Part shown: positions 48,333 through 58,023 of the stretch, one piece after another
Layout: each line of letters opens with the position of its first letter
How positions within the stretch are numbered: position 1 is the first letter of the stretch
Origin: Tritrichomonas musculus
Lineage: Eukaryota > Parabasalia > Tritrichomonadida > Tritrichomonadidae
DNA length: 64,000 nt
Assembly (NCBI GenBank): GCA_039105265.1
Contig: JAPFFF010000015.1
Span: 124,001 to 188,000 of the forward strand
Direction of reading: 5' to 3'
Notes under the pieces: model-generated
The model's input: the letters and a program-made list of their open reading frames with translations, nothing else
The model's database searches: none
What the model was told of the DNA's origin: nothing
Program-made: the position numbers and the translations under genes

Positions 48333-49901
48333 ATGACAAGTGATGTAGGTACACAAACAAAACCTAACAATAAAATACAACTATTACAAGGTACTATTAA
48401 ATTTCGACCTAAACTAGTTGATAGAGATGTTGCAAGATTAACAAGAGGTTTGGGTCAAACTATATGGAAGTTCTCTAATAATCAAATAAATCTACAAAAA
48501 TTATATGAGACATATTTAAATACTAGTATAGCTTTTAAAGACGTACTTGAATTTGCTAATAGACTCAAGAGAGAGAGACCAAAAGCAAAATTTTCAGGTT
48601 GTGTGTTTGCTATTAAGAAAAATCAAGATGATAAAGATGAACATGGGCATTACATAACAGTATTAAAGCCATATCAATATACTCTCCAAGAATCAGATCA
48701 AGGTATATTAACAGAGATAAAATTACATTATGATATTATCAACATAAGGATATCTCGAATGAAGACTGAGGAGGAAAAACAAGCAGCTAGAGAACTGAGA
48801 GAGCAGATGAAAGAAAGAACATTGAAAAGTGATAAGAAAGAATATAAAACTAGAGGTATTCAAACAGATGATATACCAGAATTGGCTCCATTACCCAGAC
48901 CTCCAACTTTAAATCGAAATGATTATCATCTTAACCTTAGGAAAATCGGTAGGAACCGACCCACAAATGTTGAGCCACCAACAAGGGATCAAAATCAAAA
49001 CAGAATTCAACTTTTACTTCAAAGTAGTACAAATTTAGACGAGGATGATAGACCTAAGAAAAAATCAAAACAACATAAGAAAAAATCAAAACGACCTCGT
49101 TCACCTTCACCTCCACCTCCACCACCTCATTCACCTCCACCTCCACCACCTCCTCCTCCTTCATCACCCCCTCCACAGTTTCCATCATCACATACCTCTC
49201 GAGGTACTAGTCCTCCTCCAAGAGAACCCCGTATGACACCACAGAAGACAGGAGAGTTTACAGTAGACCAAAGACGTCATAAAATTCATGATTGGAGGAG
49301 TTTAGTCAATGATGAAAATATAGAAGAAGATGTTATTGATGACTACTTGAAACTTCTATATAACAAAGGAAAGAGATTGAATAAACAACCTGGTCAAAAT
49401 GAAGCAGAGTTTGATAAAAAGAAAATATTGGTTGTACCTACTGCATTTTATACCCTCCTTTCTATGGCATATGAGACTAATGATATGGAAAAAATACATG
49501 AACTGATGAAAAGTCCTATCTCAGGTAAACAGTCATTTACACATTTCGATAAAGTATTTGTCCCCATTTGCTCAGATGGAGAACATTGGGTTTTATGTAT
49601 TGTTCGATATCCAAAGAAAATAATCGAATGCTATGACTCTGAGAATAAGTCAATGGCACCAGAGGTAAAGACACTTAATAAGTGGATCAATATTTCAGGA
49701 ACAGGTAAGTTAAAAGCAAAATATTATGATGTACCTAGTCAAAGGAATAACAAGGATTGTGGAGTGTTTCTAATGGAATCTTGTCGTACCTTTTTGCATG
49801 AAGGAAATGGTAAGTTTAAACAACGCAATATACCAGATATTAGAAAGAGAATACTTCGAGAACTTCAAAACAATGAATTAGAAACAGGTGTTGTATATTA
49901 A
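48333..49901 (+). CDS. Polinton protein with Ulp1/adenain-type cysteine protease domain
   Basis: In 522 residues, the N-terminal 230 residues are of unknown fold. A basic stretch and a proline-rich linker (about 240-290) follow. The C-terminal domain (about 350-510) is a C48-like protease: EHWVLCIVRYP holds the His, ECYDSEN the Asp and KDCGVFLMESC the nucleophile Cys, in the H-D-C order of Ulp1 and adenovirus proteases. In Polintons and adenoviruses this protease matures virion proteins. It is the first large gene inward of the left end. The fusion to a long N-terminal region is unusual for the family, where the protease is often shorter. Confidence 0.8.
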   Translation: MTSDVGTQTKPNNKIQLLQGTIKFRPKLVDRDVARLTRGLGQTIWKFSNNQINLQKLYETYLNTSIAFKDVLEFANRLKRERPKAKFSGCVFAIKKNQDDKDEHGHYITVLKPYQYTLQESDQGILTEIKLHYDIINIRISRMKTEEEKQAARELREQMKERTLKSDKKEYKTRGIQTDDIPELAPLPRPPTLNRNDYHLNLRKIGRNRPTNVEPPTRDQNQNRIQLLLQSSTNLDEDDRPKKKSKQHKKKSKRPRSPSPPPPPPHSPPPPPPPPPSSPPPQFPSSHTSRGTSPPPREPRMTPQKTGEFTVDQRRHKIHDWRSLVNDENIEEDVIDDYLKLLYNKGKRLNKQPGQNEAEFDKKKILVVPTAFYTLLSMAYETNDMEKIHELMKSPISGKQSFTHFDKVFVPICSDGEHWVLCIVRYPKKIIECYDSENKSMAPEVKTLNKWINISGTGKLKAKYYDVPSQRNNKDCGVFLMESCRTFLHEGNGKFKQRNIPDIRKRILRELQNNELETGVVY

Positions 49902-49925
49902 TAAAGACTTTTTATTCAACTCGAA

Positions 49926-50930
49926 ATGGAATTACCACCAAGTGTTAACACTTTATATCCTAATCGAGATAATATAGTTAATGATGGTAATACACCTCTT
50001 CCAATCGAAACAGCCTACTTCCTTGAGGATGCTCAACATGATAAAGCTAAGTTTAATAGGTATTGGTTTAATTTCCCACCAGAATGGTCAACTGCAAACA
50101 AAGGGGAATCTATTGTTGGTGTTCGTTCAGCGCATATCATTAAGAGAAGACGCAAATTAGAATTTAATGTGACTATATTTAAAGTTCAAAAATCCTACTT
50201 TGTTTTACATGGAGGAAATATAAACGACCCTATTTTAACTCAAGAACTACTTGATAAATTCTACCAGGACCAACTCAAAGTAGAATATGAAAAAGAGCCT
50301 ACTTGGAAATGGATAGCAAATTTTGATGTTATTGATTGGGTGTCAGAGGAAGGGGACTTAAGAGGGTTCTTTGATGCTGTCAACACCGCGATGAAATCTT
50401 GGATAGCTATGCATGGAGAATATGGACATGCATTTTCCCAAAATGATTCATTAATTGCATATCGAGATATACAAACAGATGGATATTATGATAAAGATGG
50501 TTTTCATGAAATTATATATACTAAAAATAATGATAATATAGAGGAAGATTCAAGCCAATTTATCAATTTTTTCCAAATTGGTGATTGGAATGAGGACTTT
50601 GCAGATGTGTTTAATATAGGCACAGGAGCTTATCAAAATAACCCTAAGAAGTATTCAACTTTAAGTAAGAGGTTGGTATTTGATAATGTATGGGACAGAC
50701 ATCCATGTAAAATATATTCATCTATTGGTGAACAAGCATTACATAACTATATTGGAGATAGTGATGTTGAATATAGTCCGATTAAGTACTTCAAGTTAAA
50801 CTCAATGGACCAAAGGTTTTGGATAGACTTCTATAGTGATGCACATTATAATTGTCCAACCAAACTACCTCCTAAAGATTCATTTGTTATCGAAATGCAA
50901 TTCCTTCAATACGATAAGATGTTTATTTAA
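49926..50930 (+). CDS. Candidate minor capsid (penton-like) protein of the Polinton
   Basis: This 334-residue protein, beta-rich by eye, sits between the protease and the integrase. Its size fits the single-jelly-roll penton protein of Polintons, and the gene lies within the virion-gene cluster. No sequence signature confirms this, so the call rests on size, position and the absence of another candidate. Features: IVGVRSAHIIKRRRKLEFNV near the N-terminus and WIDFYSDAHYN near the C-terminus. Confidence 0.35.
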   Translation: MELPPSVNTLYPNRDNIVNDGNTPLPIETAYFLEDAQHDKAKFNRYWFNFPPEWSTANKGESIVGVRSAHIIKRRRKLEFNVTIFKVQKSYFVLHGGNINDPILTQELLDKFYQDQLKVEYEKEPTWKWIANFDVIDWVSEEGDLRGFFDAVNTAMKSWIAMHGEYGHAFSQNDSLIAYRDIQTDGYYDKDGFHEIIYTKNNDNIEEDSSQFINFFQIGDWNEDFADVFNIGTGAYQNNPKKYSTLSKRLVFDNVWDRHPCKIYSSIGEQALHNYIGDSDVEYSPIKYFKLNSMDQRFWIDFYSDAHYNCPTKLPPKDSFVIEMQFLQYDKMFI

Positions 50931-50936
50931 AAATAA

Positions 50937-52091
50937 ATGAGTAAAGAAGAACCAAGCCCATATGAAAAATTATACAACAAAGCTAAATGGAAGACCTTGG
51001 ACAAATACCTTAGCATGGCAAAACAAGAGAATCTAAATGAAGAAGAAGCAAAGAAATACTTTGATGAAAGAGTAGTACATGATAAGAGAGTACCTAAAGC
51101 ACAATTTATACCTATTGTATCCAAACATCCTCATGGTTATCAAATGGATACCTTCATTAATAATAAAGAGGCAGGTGGGTTGAATTATCTAATGTTCATC
51201 AATATCAACACCAGAAAAGCATATGCATATCCTATGAATGGTAAAGGAGCAAGAGAAGTATTAACAGCACTTCATAAATTTGTTAATGATGTACCTCATG
51301 TATATTCGATAACAAGTGATGAGGATGCAGCATATTTATCATCAACAGTCTTAGACTTCATGAGAGAGAAGAACATAAAATACCGAACAACTACTGAGAA
51401 TAACCATAATGTACTTGGCATTATTAATAGGTTTATGAGAACCATAAGAGATGCTATTGGTGAAAATAGGTTTATTCAACCAAAGGAGATGCATGATTTG
51501 GTCAACATATATAACAACTCTCCTCATAGGTCTTTAGATAATAAAGCACCTAATGATATTACTCCAGAGGATGAAATAAAGTACATACAAAAGAATGCAC
51601 GCATTAATCCATACCATTTTAATCCAGGTGAGAAGGTCAGGTTAGTACTCGAAAAAGAACCATTTGGTAAAAGAAGAAGTAATTTGTCTAATGAGTCTTA
51701 TATAGTTGACTCGCAAAAAGGTAACCAGTTTGTGGTCAAGTCCAAAGATGGTTCAACTAGTTCATTCCCTGGATATAGGTTGTTAAGGACAAGAGACAAA
51801 AGGATTAAAGTAGCTGAAAGACTAAATGAAGGTAAAGAAGGTATTATTGAAAAAATATATAACTTTGATGAAGATACTGGTAAGTATGATTTAAAATGGG
51901 AAGGAGTCGAAGGTGATGATGCCTTTGCTAGACAAACTATTAGAGATGTAAGGAGAGGTAATCCATTAGTACTTGGTACAGCAGAAAGACAATATTGGTT
52001 GGAACAAAAGAAAAATTATGAACGACAAATTAAAGCAGGTCAAAAGGTTGAGGGCAAACCAATACCAGATAAAATTATGAAATACATTTAA
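50937..52091 (+). CDS. Polinton retroviral-type integrase (rve) with a C-terminal chromodomain-like part
   Basis: In 384 residues the catalytic core (about 65-215) shows the D,D-35-E type plan: FININTRKAYAYPM holds the first acidic region, SITSDEDAAYLS the second, and NVLGIINRFMRTIRDAI the helix region of the last. NNSPHRSLDNKAPNDITPED follows, as in rve integrases. The C-terminal part IIEKIYNFDEDTGKYDLKWE resembles a chromodomain, common in Polinton and chromoviral integrases, which may guide target choice. The enzyme joins the element ends to host DNA. It starts 7 bases after the preceding stop. Confidence 0.85.
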   Translation: MSKEEPSPYEKLYNKAKWKTLDKYLSMAKQENLNEEEAKKYFDERVVHDKRVPKAQFIPIVSKHPHGYQMDTFINNKEAGGLNYLMFININTRKAYAYPMNGKGAREVLTALHKFVNDVPHVYSITSDEDAAYLSSTVLDFMREKNIKYRTTTENNHNVLGIINRFMRTIRDAIGENRFIQPKEMHDLVNIYNNSPHRSLDNKAPNDITPEDEIKYIQKNARINPYHFNPGEKVRLVLEKEPFGKRRSNLSNESYIVDSQKGNQFVVKSKDGSTSSFPGYRLLRTRDKRIKVAERLNEGKEGIIEKIYNFDEDTGKYDLKWEGVEGDDAFARQTIRDVRRGNPLVLGTAERQYWLEQKKNYERQIKAGQKVEGKPIPDKIMKYI

Positions 52092-52101
52092 AAATTTGTA
52101 A

Positions 52102-52968
52102 ATGGATGAACCCCCAAGTGCAGAACTAATAAATAAAGTAGAAACATTGATTAAAGAGACCTTACGGAAGAACATGAAAGAGATAGATGGTGCTTTGATT
52201 AAACCATTATCACCTGATTATCCTTTTAGTACAAATGGTATATACTTTTTAATTGGTAAACCAGGTGCTGGTAAAAGTTTTTGGATATGGAGACATATTA
52301 TGATAACAGAGAGGTTGTTTAAACATCCATACTACCAAAAGATAATATTTTGCTCAAGCTCTGGTAAAATGGATAAAACAGCTGAAACACTTAATAAACA
52401 GATACAATCAAGAATCGATTATGTAAAGGAAAGAGAATTAATGAGTTATCTTAAAAGACATCTTCGAAGAAAGATAAAGTATTATGCTATTGTCAAATAT
52501 GTATTATCTCGAATGAAAGAGACCAATGACGAAATGAGGAGGCTCATTGAGAAGCATCATTTAAATGAGCTCAATGATAAAATAATATATATAGCCAATA
52601 AGTTAGTCAAGTATGAAACATCATCATATCCATATAACACATTATTGATACTAGATGATTGTGCAGGTAGTGATTTATTAAAGAATGGTAATAGTGAATT
52701 TATCAAGTTGTTAACCAAGACAAGACACTATAATTTAACATGTATCATGGCTATCCAAACTATTCGATTTGTTCATATGAATGCGAAAAGGTTAGCAACA
52801 GATATCATATGTTATACAGGATATAGTGAGGAAGATTTTACTAGCTTGTTGCAACAAACTAATAACTCATTAAATACTAAGCAGACAGTAGCTGAATACT
52901 TACAACATAAAGAACCACATGAAAAATTCGTAATGAATATTTCTGCTAATAAGTACTATTTCGAATAA
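52102..52968 (+). CDS. Polinton A32/FtsK-like packaging ATPase
   Basis: The 288 residues include a Walker A motif, LIGKPGAGKSFW (about residues 50-61), and a Walker B region, NTLLILDDCAGSD (about 181-193). LTKTRHYNLTCIMAIQTIRF follows, the usual segment after Walker B in HerA/FtsK-type packaging ATPases. In Polintons, virophages and large DNA viruses this enzyme is thought to pump DNA into the capsid. It lies immediately after the integrase, 11 bases apart. Confidence 0.85.
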   Translation: MDEPPSAELINKVETLIKETLRKNMKEIDGALIKPLSPDYPFSTNGIYFLIGKPGAGKSFWIWRHIMITERLFKHPYYQKIIFCSSSGKMDKTAETLNKQIQSRIDYVKERELMSYLKRHLRRKIKYYAIVKYVLSRMKETNDEMRRLIEKHHLNELNDKIIYIANKLVKYETSSYPYNTLLILDDCAGSDLLKNGNSEFIKLLTKTRHYNLTCIMAIQTIRFVHMNAKRLATDIICYTGYSEEDFTSLLQQTNNSLNTKQTVAEYLQHKEPHEKFVMNISANKYYFE

Positions 52969-52985
52969 TTTTTTATTTTTTAAAA

Positions 52986-53441
52986 ATGGGAATTGAACGT
53001 CATTCAGTAGAAGATTATTGGAAGCCAAATTATTCCAAAAAGCAACAATTTTCTCCATGGCAAGAGATAATAAAAGGAGGAGTAGGACTAGGCGGTAAGT
53101 TATTAATGGGAGCAGCAGATAGTTTTTCGGGAGGTCTTGCAAGTAAACTATTAGATGCTTCAGCAGGTGGATTAACCAAGCATGCTGGTGTTATTGGTTC
53201 AGTTGCGAGAGGTCTTGGTGAAAGCTTCTTGAGCGATAGTACAAGAAATAAAATAGCAAATATAGCTGACACAGCATTAAAATATGTCCCAGAAGGAAAA
53301 GTGAAAACTGCCTTATCATCAATTAATAAATCTGCAAAAGGTGATTCAGTTGGAGCACCTCTTGAAAAGCCAGCATTTTCGTCTAGATCATTACAAGAGA
53401 GTGACTTTACTACCAACAATCGGGCGAGAACCTACATCTAA
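52986..53441 (+). CDS. Gly/Ala-rich Polinton protein, possible minor virion protein
   Basis: The 151 residues have an aromatic/basic N-terminus (VEDYWKPNYSKKQQFSPWQE) and an amphipathic Gly/Ala/Ser/Leu-rich middle (GGVGLGGKLLMGAADSFSGG). The plan recalls membrane-active minor virion proteins such as adenovirus protein VI, but that is analogy only. The gene lies between the ATPase and the capsid gene. Confidence 0.4.
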   Translation: MGIERHSVEDYWKPNYSKKQQFSPWQEIIKGGVGLGGKLLMGAADSFSGGLASKLLDASAGGLTKHAGVIGSVARGLGESFLSDSTRNKIANIADTALKYVPEGKVKTALSSINKSAKGDSVGAPLEKPAFSSRSLQESDFTTNNRARTYI

Positions 53442-53488
53442 TGAAAACTCAAAAAAACTAAATTTTTGGACTTTTTTGTTTATTTTAA

Positions 53489-54040
53489 ATGTCAAAACAT
53501 CTAACAGGTTCTAAGAGACTTGCAGTTATTCATAAATGGTTGAATGGAAGGGATGACCCAGATTGGGAAGTTTTACCTACAAAAACCAAAGACAAGTATA
53601 TTGTAAAACAGCGAAAAACTCCAATAACTCGAGAATATCAAGAAAACTCAGAAAGTGAAAATAACGAAGAAACTCAAGAAAACTCAGACAGTGAAGAACA
53701 TGAGGAACTTGAAGAAAAGCCAAGAAAGCCAATAAGTTCGAAAGCTGCACGAAAACCTACAAAACCTCGAAAAACTCAACAAAGCCAAGTTTATGACCCT
53801 ACTGTGAATGAGGAAATACTAAAACAGCTAAAATCACTAGGTGAAGAAATGAAGATAAGTCGAGAGAAGAAAGAACAGAGACGTATGATAAAGGAGGTTG
53901 TTGATAAAAGGATGAGTAAACCAAGACAACAGTATGTTCCTGAAGAACCGCCACAACAATATGAAGAAGAACAACAACCTCAATATATACCTATGAGACC
54001 TATTGGTAGGAGAAATCGCATCTTTGAAGATATGATGTAA
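53489..54040 (+). CDS. Charged, low-complexity Polinton protein
   Basis: In 183 residues, an N-terminal SKHLTGSKRLAVIHKWLNG segment is followed by an acidic repeat (ENSESENNEETQENSDSEEH). A Lys/Pro/Arg stretch and a Gln/Pro-rich tail ending RRNRIFEDMM complete it. It is probably disordered and possibly DNA- or capsid-associated. It precedes the capsid gene by 17 bases. Confidence 0.45.
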   Translation: MSKHLTGSKRLAVIHKWLNGRDDPDWEVLPTKTKDKYIVKQRKTPITREYQENSESENNEETQENSDSEEHEELEEKPRKPISSKAARKPTKPRKTQQSQVYDPTVNEEILKQLKSLGEEMKISREKKEQRRMIKEVVDKRMSKPRQQYVPEEPPQQYEEEQQPQYIPMRPIGRRNRIFEDMM

Positions 54041-54057
54041 ATTTTTTTCTATCTAAA

Positions 54058-55740
54058 ATGCTTAACAAGGAATCCTATATGAGAACCTCAGCAGAGGTTT
54101 GTACTCAGATTGCATCTTACTTTGATGTTGTCGATAATTGCATAGCACTTAGTGATACAAATAAGGCATACTCATTAAATCCACAAACTTCATATTCACC
54201 ATCACCACCAATTAAGAGTGGTTCATATACAACATGTATTATATCTCCTAATACTCATAATACTGCTGATATATATAATGGATTTATTCGAGCAGATATG
54301 AAAGTGATGATAAAAATAGACAAGCCAATTCTAAGTGATTTAGAAAATGTCAGTGGTTATAATTTTGGTAAGGTATGGTTTGGTTTTAAGGATGCTCGAG
54401 ATGCTGTTGAGAAGTATGAAATTGTAGCTAATGGTATGACGCTTTATACCCAGAACTTTGGATGTGAAGAATCCTTTTTAACTGCATGTTGTGCAAATGA
54501 AGTTACTAAAAGAGCTGATATATATAGTAAAGCAAGACATAAGGATATTTGGAATGATACTCATGGAAGGAGATGTGGTTTTGTTGCAAATCTTAACAAA
54601 GATGTGACTTCTGTCACTGAAACAATTAGATTAAAGATTGATTTGCGACGATTCCTACCTTTATCTAATATCAAGTACTTGCCAGCATTTGCAGGTAAAA
54701 TCGAATTACGTCTATACTTTTCAACAGCTGGTATGGTATATTGTCCAGTTGGTTTTGAAAAGAGCTTGGTTGCTAATCCACATATAATGAAAGACTTCAA
54801 TGTTGATGAAATTACCAATGAATTTCGACCTATTGGAGAACCAATATGGATGTGGACAAGTACCGAAAAAATAGCAATGGATAAGATTAATGACCCCAAG
54901 AATCTTCCACCTGTTGGTGAAAATCATGGAGGAGCATATGAAGTCGCAGGAGCTAACAATACTAAGGCAAGAGTTGACCGAACTATTTACAGTGATTGGA
55001 GAACTTGGAGTGTTGTTGATTATTCCATTGAAGAATGTGCGAGTATTATACCTTGTTTTGGTATTCATGAATCTGTATATACAGCACTTGTTCAAAGATA
55101 TGCTAACCCACAACATCCACTTACATTCCCAACACAGATTATGTCATTTTACACTTGTACAAGACCTCTTAATAATGAACAAGATAAAGCAACTATTACT
55201 ATTACACCTAATTTTGTAGATAGTATGTTTTGCTTATTCCCACTTAAGCATACACATAAGACATACTTCAAGAATCCTATGTTTGAAGCATTTCATATGA
55301 ATTGTGGTAATTACAATAATATTCCTGCTAAAGCATTTGGTACGAATGGTAAGTATCCAGAGTTCCTCGAATATTGCCAGAATGCAATGAACATGAATGG
55401 AGAGCAAAATGGATTTAATAAAGAGGTTATTGCAAGTCTAGCTAATGAGTATCAATATAATGAAAACACAACAGGCTATTATCCAAATGATAGGTCCTCA
55501 TTCTTCATAGGTCTTCCTACTGAAACAGATGGAACATATCAACAAGGTCTTTCAAGTCTTGCACCTATTAACTTCGAATTGATATGTAGTCAAAAGGCAG
55601 ATAATCCATTTAGACAGGAAGTAGATACACCTCCATTATTATGCTTATTAACAGATATATCAATTAGTATCTTAATTAGACCAAATGGTATGCCACCATC
55701 AGTACGTATTGGTCCTTATGATTTAACAACCCCTGAGTAA
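54058..55740 (+). CDS. Probable Polinton major capsid protein
   Basis: The 560 residues are beta-rich, in the size range of double-jelly-roll major capsid proteins of Polintons. The position after the ATPase and small virion genes, and segments such as GYNFGKVWFGFKDARDAVEK, LPAFAGKIELRLYFSTAGMV and the C-terminal ISISILIRPNGMPPSVRIGP, support the call. It is the largest gene in the cluster apart from the polymerase. Sequence identity of these capsids between groups is low, so the call combines size, order and composition. Confidence 0.6.
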   Translation: MLNKESYMRTSAEVCTQIASYFDVVDNCIALSDTNKAYSLNPQTSYSPSPPIKSGSYTTCIISPNTHNTADIYNGFIRADMKVMIKIDKPILSDLENVSGYNFGKVWFGFKDARDAVEKYEIVANGMTLYTQNFGCEESFLTACCANEVTKRADIYSKARHKDIWNDTHGRRCGFVANLNKDVTSVTETIRLKIDLRRFLPLSNIKYLPAFAGKIELRLYFSTAGMVYCPVGFEKSLVANPHIMKDFNVDEITNEFRPIGEPIWMWTSTEKIAMDKINDPKNLPPVGENHGGAYEVAGANNTKARVDRTIYSDWRTWSVVDYSIEECASIIPCFGIHESVYTALVQRYANPQHPLTFPTQIMSFYTCTRPLNNEQDKATITITPNFVDSMFCLFPLKHTHKTYFKNPMFEAFHMNCGNYNNIPAKAFGTNGKYPEFLEYCQNAMNMNGEQNGFNKEVIASLANEYQYNENTTGYYPNDRSSFFIGLPTETDGTYQQGLSSLAPINFELICSQKADNPFRQEVDTPPLLCLLTDISISILIRPNGMPPSVRIGPYDLTTPE

Positions 55741-55767
55741 AAAGATGTATATTTTATTTTATAGAAA

Positions 55768-56202
55768 ATGTCGAATGATTATAGAAGCCCACATGCTGAG
55801 ATTGTTGGAAGAGAAGGTATGATGTATAATGAAGCTACCATGAAAAATAAAGACATAGAGTTTCAACATTTTGGTGTGTTCAGTAATACTAATACTTATT
55901 CTGTAACCTTCAACCCATATATTAATCGACCACCTACCCAGATTATTGAACATGAGGACCCTGTTAGATTTCCAGATACTCGAGAACATATAACCAAACC
56001 TGTTCGTGAACCTCCTGTTAGTATTACAGATGGTGGTTTTTATCGACATATAGGTGAAAAAGATAAACCAGTACCTCTCTTACCAAAATATCTTAAGAAG
56101 CCTGAGAAACCACCAATGCAAGGTAGAGCAAGAGAATATAATAAACAAGATATTCGATATGGACCTACTCAGCATATCTTTACCCAAAATAACATCTATT
56201 AA
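55768..56202 (+). CDS. Unrecognised Polinton protein (144 residues)
   Basis: The protein is Pro-, Tyr- and Asn-rich with segments VTFNPYINRPPTQIIEHEDP and GEKDKPVPLLPKYLKKPEKP. No hydrophobic core is obvious, so it is possibly an extended virion or scaffold protein. It lies 27 bases after the capsid gene on the same strand. Confidence 0.45.
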   Translation: MSNDYRSPHAEIVGREGMMYNEATMKNKDIEFQHFGVFSNTNTYSVTFNPYINRPPTQIIEHEDPVRFPDTREHITKPVREPPVSITDGGFYRHIGEKDKPVPLLPKYLKKPEKPPMQGRAREYNKQDIRYGPTQHIFTQNNIY

Positions 56203-56226
56203 TTTTTTATTGAATTTTTTATCCAG

Positions 56227-56673
56227 ATGAAAATGACAACAAGAAACGTCTATGACTATGTCAATGAACTTCGCGCAAAATGTGCTCCAAATACTAAACA
56301 ATGTAATTTCTCGATACTTTGTGACAAGTACCCAATGAAAGCAGGAGAATGGAGCTATTTAGGCAAAGTACTCTATGTCTCAATCAAGATAAAAGACAAG
56401 TGCCACAGATTTTATCCAGATAAGCTCAAAGAACTTGATCTTGACTCAATATTTATTAAGCCTAACTCAAGGAGAAAAATATCTGAAGATTTCGAAGAGT
56501 TCTACATAAATGGAAACACTACCACTCAAGAGTATCAAGGAATCAAATACTACAACTACTCCATTGCAGCTGCTCCTACAAGTCATAAACCAAAAATCGA
56601 TGCTCTCAAGCAGAAATATCAAATTGAGTCATTTGACATGTTTATTGGAGAACAGCTAGACTTAGTACTTTAA
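56227..56673 (+). CDS. Unrecognised Polinton protein (148 residues)
   Basis: The globular-looking protein has three or four Cys in the first 60 residues (AKCAPNTKQCNFSILCDKYP, then DKCHRF) that might bind metal. KYYNYSIAAAPTSHKPK follows and the end is FIGEQLDLVL. No family recognised. Confidence 0.45.
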   Translation: MKMTTRNVYDYVNELRAKCAPNTKQCNFSILCDKYPMKAGEWSYLGKVLYVSIKIKDKCHRFYPDKLKELDLDSIFIKPNSRRKISEDFEEFYINGNTTTQEYQGIKYYNYSIAAAPTSHKPKIDALKQKYQIESFDMFIGEQLDLVL

Positions 56674-56694
56674 GCCTATTTTTTCCCAACCTAA

Positions 56695-57219
56695 ATGATT
56701 AAGAAGAGGGGTACAACCAATGGAGTTCAAGCAAATGTATCTTTAGAACCATCAGCAGCTGCATCATCTACATCAAACATCAACAACAACATTATTATTA
56801 ATAAGAGAGATGATGGCAAGGAAGACATTGTTATTACAAGAGACATTGGAGTGCAAACTGAACCTGTTGAAGTTGAACCAGATGTACGTAATGTTATACT
56901 TGAAGCATATGCACAAATACTACTTAATCAAGACAAAGCACTACTAGCTAACATTATATCAAAGAAATGCATCATAGTACCTATTGAATCTCTTAGCAAC
57001 ATCATCAAAGCAATACTACATGTTAGTGAGGTTGAAGTACAACTTAATGAAGATGTTGGATGTTGTGCAGCTAAGAGCAATCCAATAAGAAAAATAGATG
57101 CTATTAAGATTATTAAAGATAATGGAGAGGTAGTCATTGACTTGAAACAAGTATATAATAAAGAATATAATGAGCTTGTTAATAATTATCATGTATGCTT
57201 AAAATATTGCATAGTATAA
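56695..57219 (+). CDS. Unrecognised Polinton protein (174 residues)
   Basis: The N-terminus is low in complexity (Ser/Ala/Asn). A DIGVQTEPVEVEP motif similar to those in the protease gene (GIQTDD) and at the left window edge (GVQTNAE) follows, then a helical domain (VRNVILEAYAQILLNQDKAL). The shared GVQT-type motif across Polinton genes hints at a common binding peptide. The function is unknown. Confidence 0.45.
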   Translation: MIKKRGTTNGVQANVSLEPSAAASSTSNINNNIIINKRDDGKEDIVITRDIGVQTEPVEVEPDVRNVILEAYAQILLNQDKALLANIISKKCIIVPIESLSNIIKAILHVSEVEVQLNEDVGCCAAKSNPIRKIDAIKIIKDNGEVVIDLKQVYNKEYNELVNNYHVCLKYCIV

Positions 57220-57296
57220 AAAAAGACATATTAAAAAAACTTCAAAAAAGACATATATAAAAAAACTTAAAATTAGAAGTAATTATTTTTTTACTC

Positions 57297-57668
57297 TTAC
57301 TCCTTGTCTTTTGGAGATGAAGCTTCTTGTTCATCTTCATCATCTTCTTCTTGTGTCTCTTGCGAGTCAGGCACTATAGGCACGTGAAAGCCAATAGATT
57401 TTGGTGTTGTAGATTGAGGAATCTTTTTATGAAAAACCTCGCAGGTAGTGAGATTCATTTGAGTAAGTGCTTCAGCAATCTTGTTCATGTTTGCTTGTAT
57501 CAAAGGGTCATAGATGGTGCAGACATTAGATGATGTCGAGTTTATTATTTTTTGGTTGAACAGAAATATCACCTCTTTAATAGCATTGGCTATTTCAACA
57601 TGAGCATTTTTGATAGCTAGCTTTTGCTGTTTTTGGAATTCTTTGAAGTCATTTCCAGAACGCGACAT
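57297..57668 (-). CDS. Unrecognised Polinton protein (123 residues, minus strand)
   Basis: A helical N-terminal part (FQKQQKLAIKNAHVEIANAI, then IQANMNKIAEALTQMNLTTC) is followed by an acidic Asp/Glu-rich tail. One of three minus-strand genes in the element, it is divergent from the basic gene at 57745, sharing a 76-base AT-rich spacer that probably holds both promoters. Confidence 0.45.
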   Translation of the reverse strand: MSRSGNDFKEFQKQQKLAIKNAHVEIANAIKEVIFLFNQKIINSTSSNVCTIYDPLIQANMNKIAEALTQMNLTTCEVFHKKIPQSTTPKSIGFHVPIVPDSQETQEEDDEDEQEASSPKDKE

Positions 57669-57744
57669 TTTAAAAAATGAAGTGATTTTGTTTGCGAATA
57701 TTCAATTTTCAAAAATAATTCAATTTTTTTTCTCGAATGAAATC

Positions 57745-58023
57745 ATGAGCCAAAATTTAGATTTGGGTGAGTTCAAGGAAACAGCTATCATCAAGAAGTT
57801 GAAGAAGTCCAAGAGTAACAACAACCTCAAAAATATTGATACTGCAAAAACTGAAACAACAGAAAAACGTGGTAGAAAGCAAAAGTATGCAACTGTTGAA
57901 GAACGAAATGAAGCACGTAAACAACAGCAAAAGGCATATCGTGAAAGAAAGAAAAAAGAAGTACAAAGTATGAAGGAAAAAATAATGTCGTATGAAAGCA
58001 AAAAGGTATCACATGAAGAATGA
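57745..58023 (+). CDS. Small basic-helix Polinton protein (bZIP-like)
   Basis: From the ATG at 57745 there are 92 residues: an acidic start (SQNLDLGEFKETAIIKKLKK), then RGRKQKYATVEERNEARKQQ and KAYRERKKKEVQSMKEKIMS. The spacing N-x2-A-x3-Q-x2-A-Y-R-E-R-K-K is close to a bZIP basic region followed by a short helix, so it may bind DNA and act as a regulator of the element. A longer frame from 57610 would overlap the minus-strand gene and is not preferred. Its stop lies at the start of the 19-bp array. Confidence 0.5.
   Translation: MSQNLDLGEFKETAIIKKLKKSKSNNNLKNIDTAKTETTEKRGRKQKYATVEERNEARKQQQKAYRERKKKEVQSMKEKIMSYESKKVSHEE

Noticed and set aside
57610-57744. Upstream extension of the bZIP-like gene
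   Set aside because: It overlaps the divergent minus-strand gene; the ATG at 57745 gives a compact, basic protein and leaves a promoter spacer.
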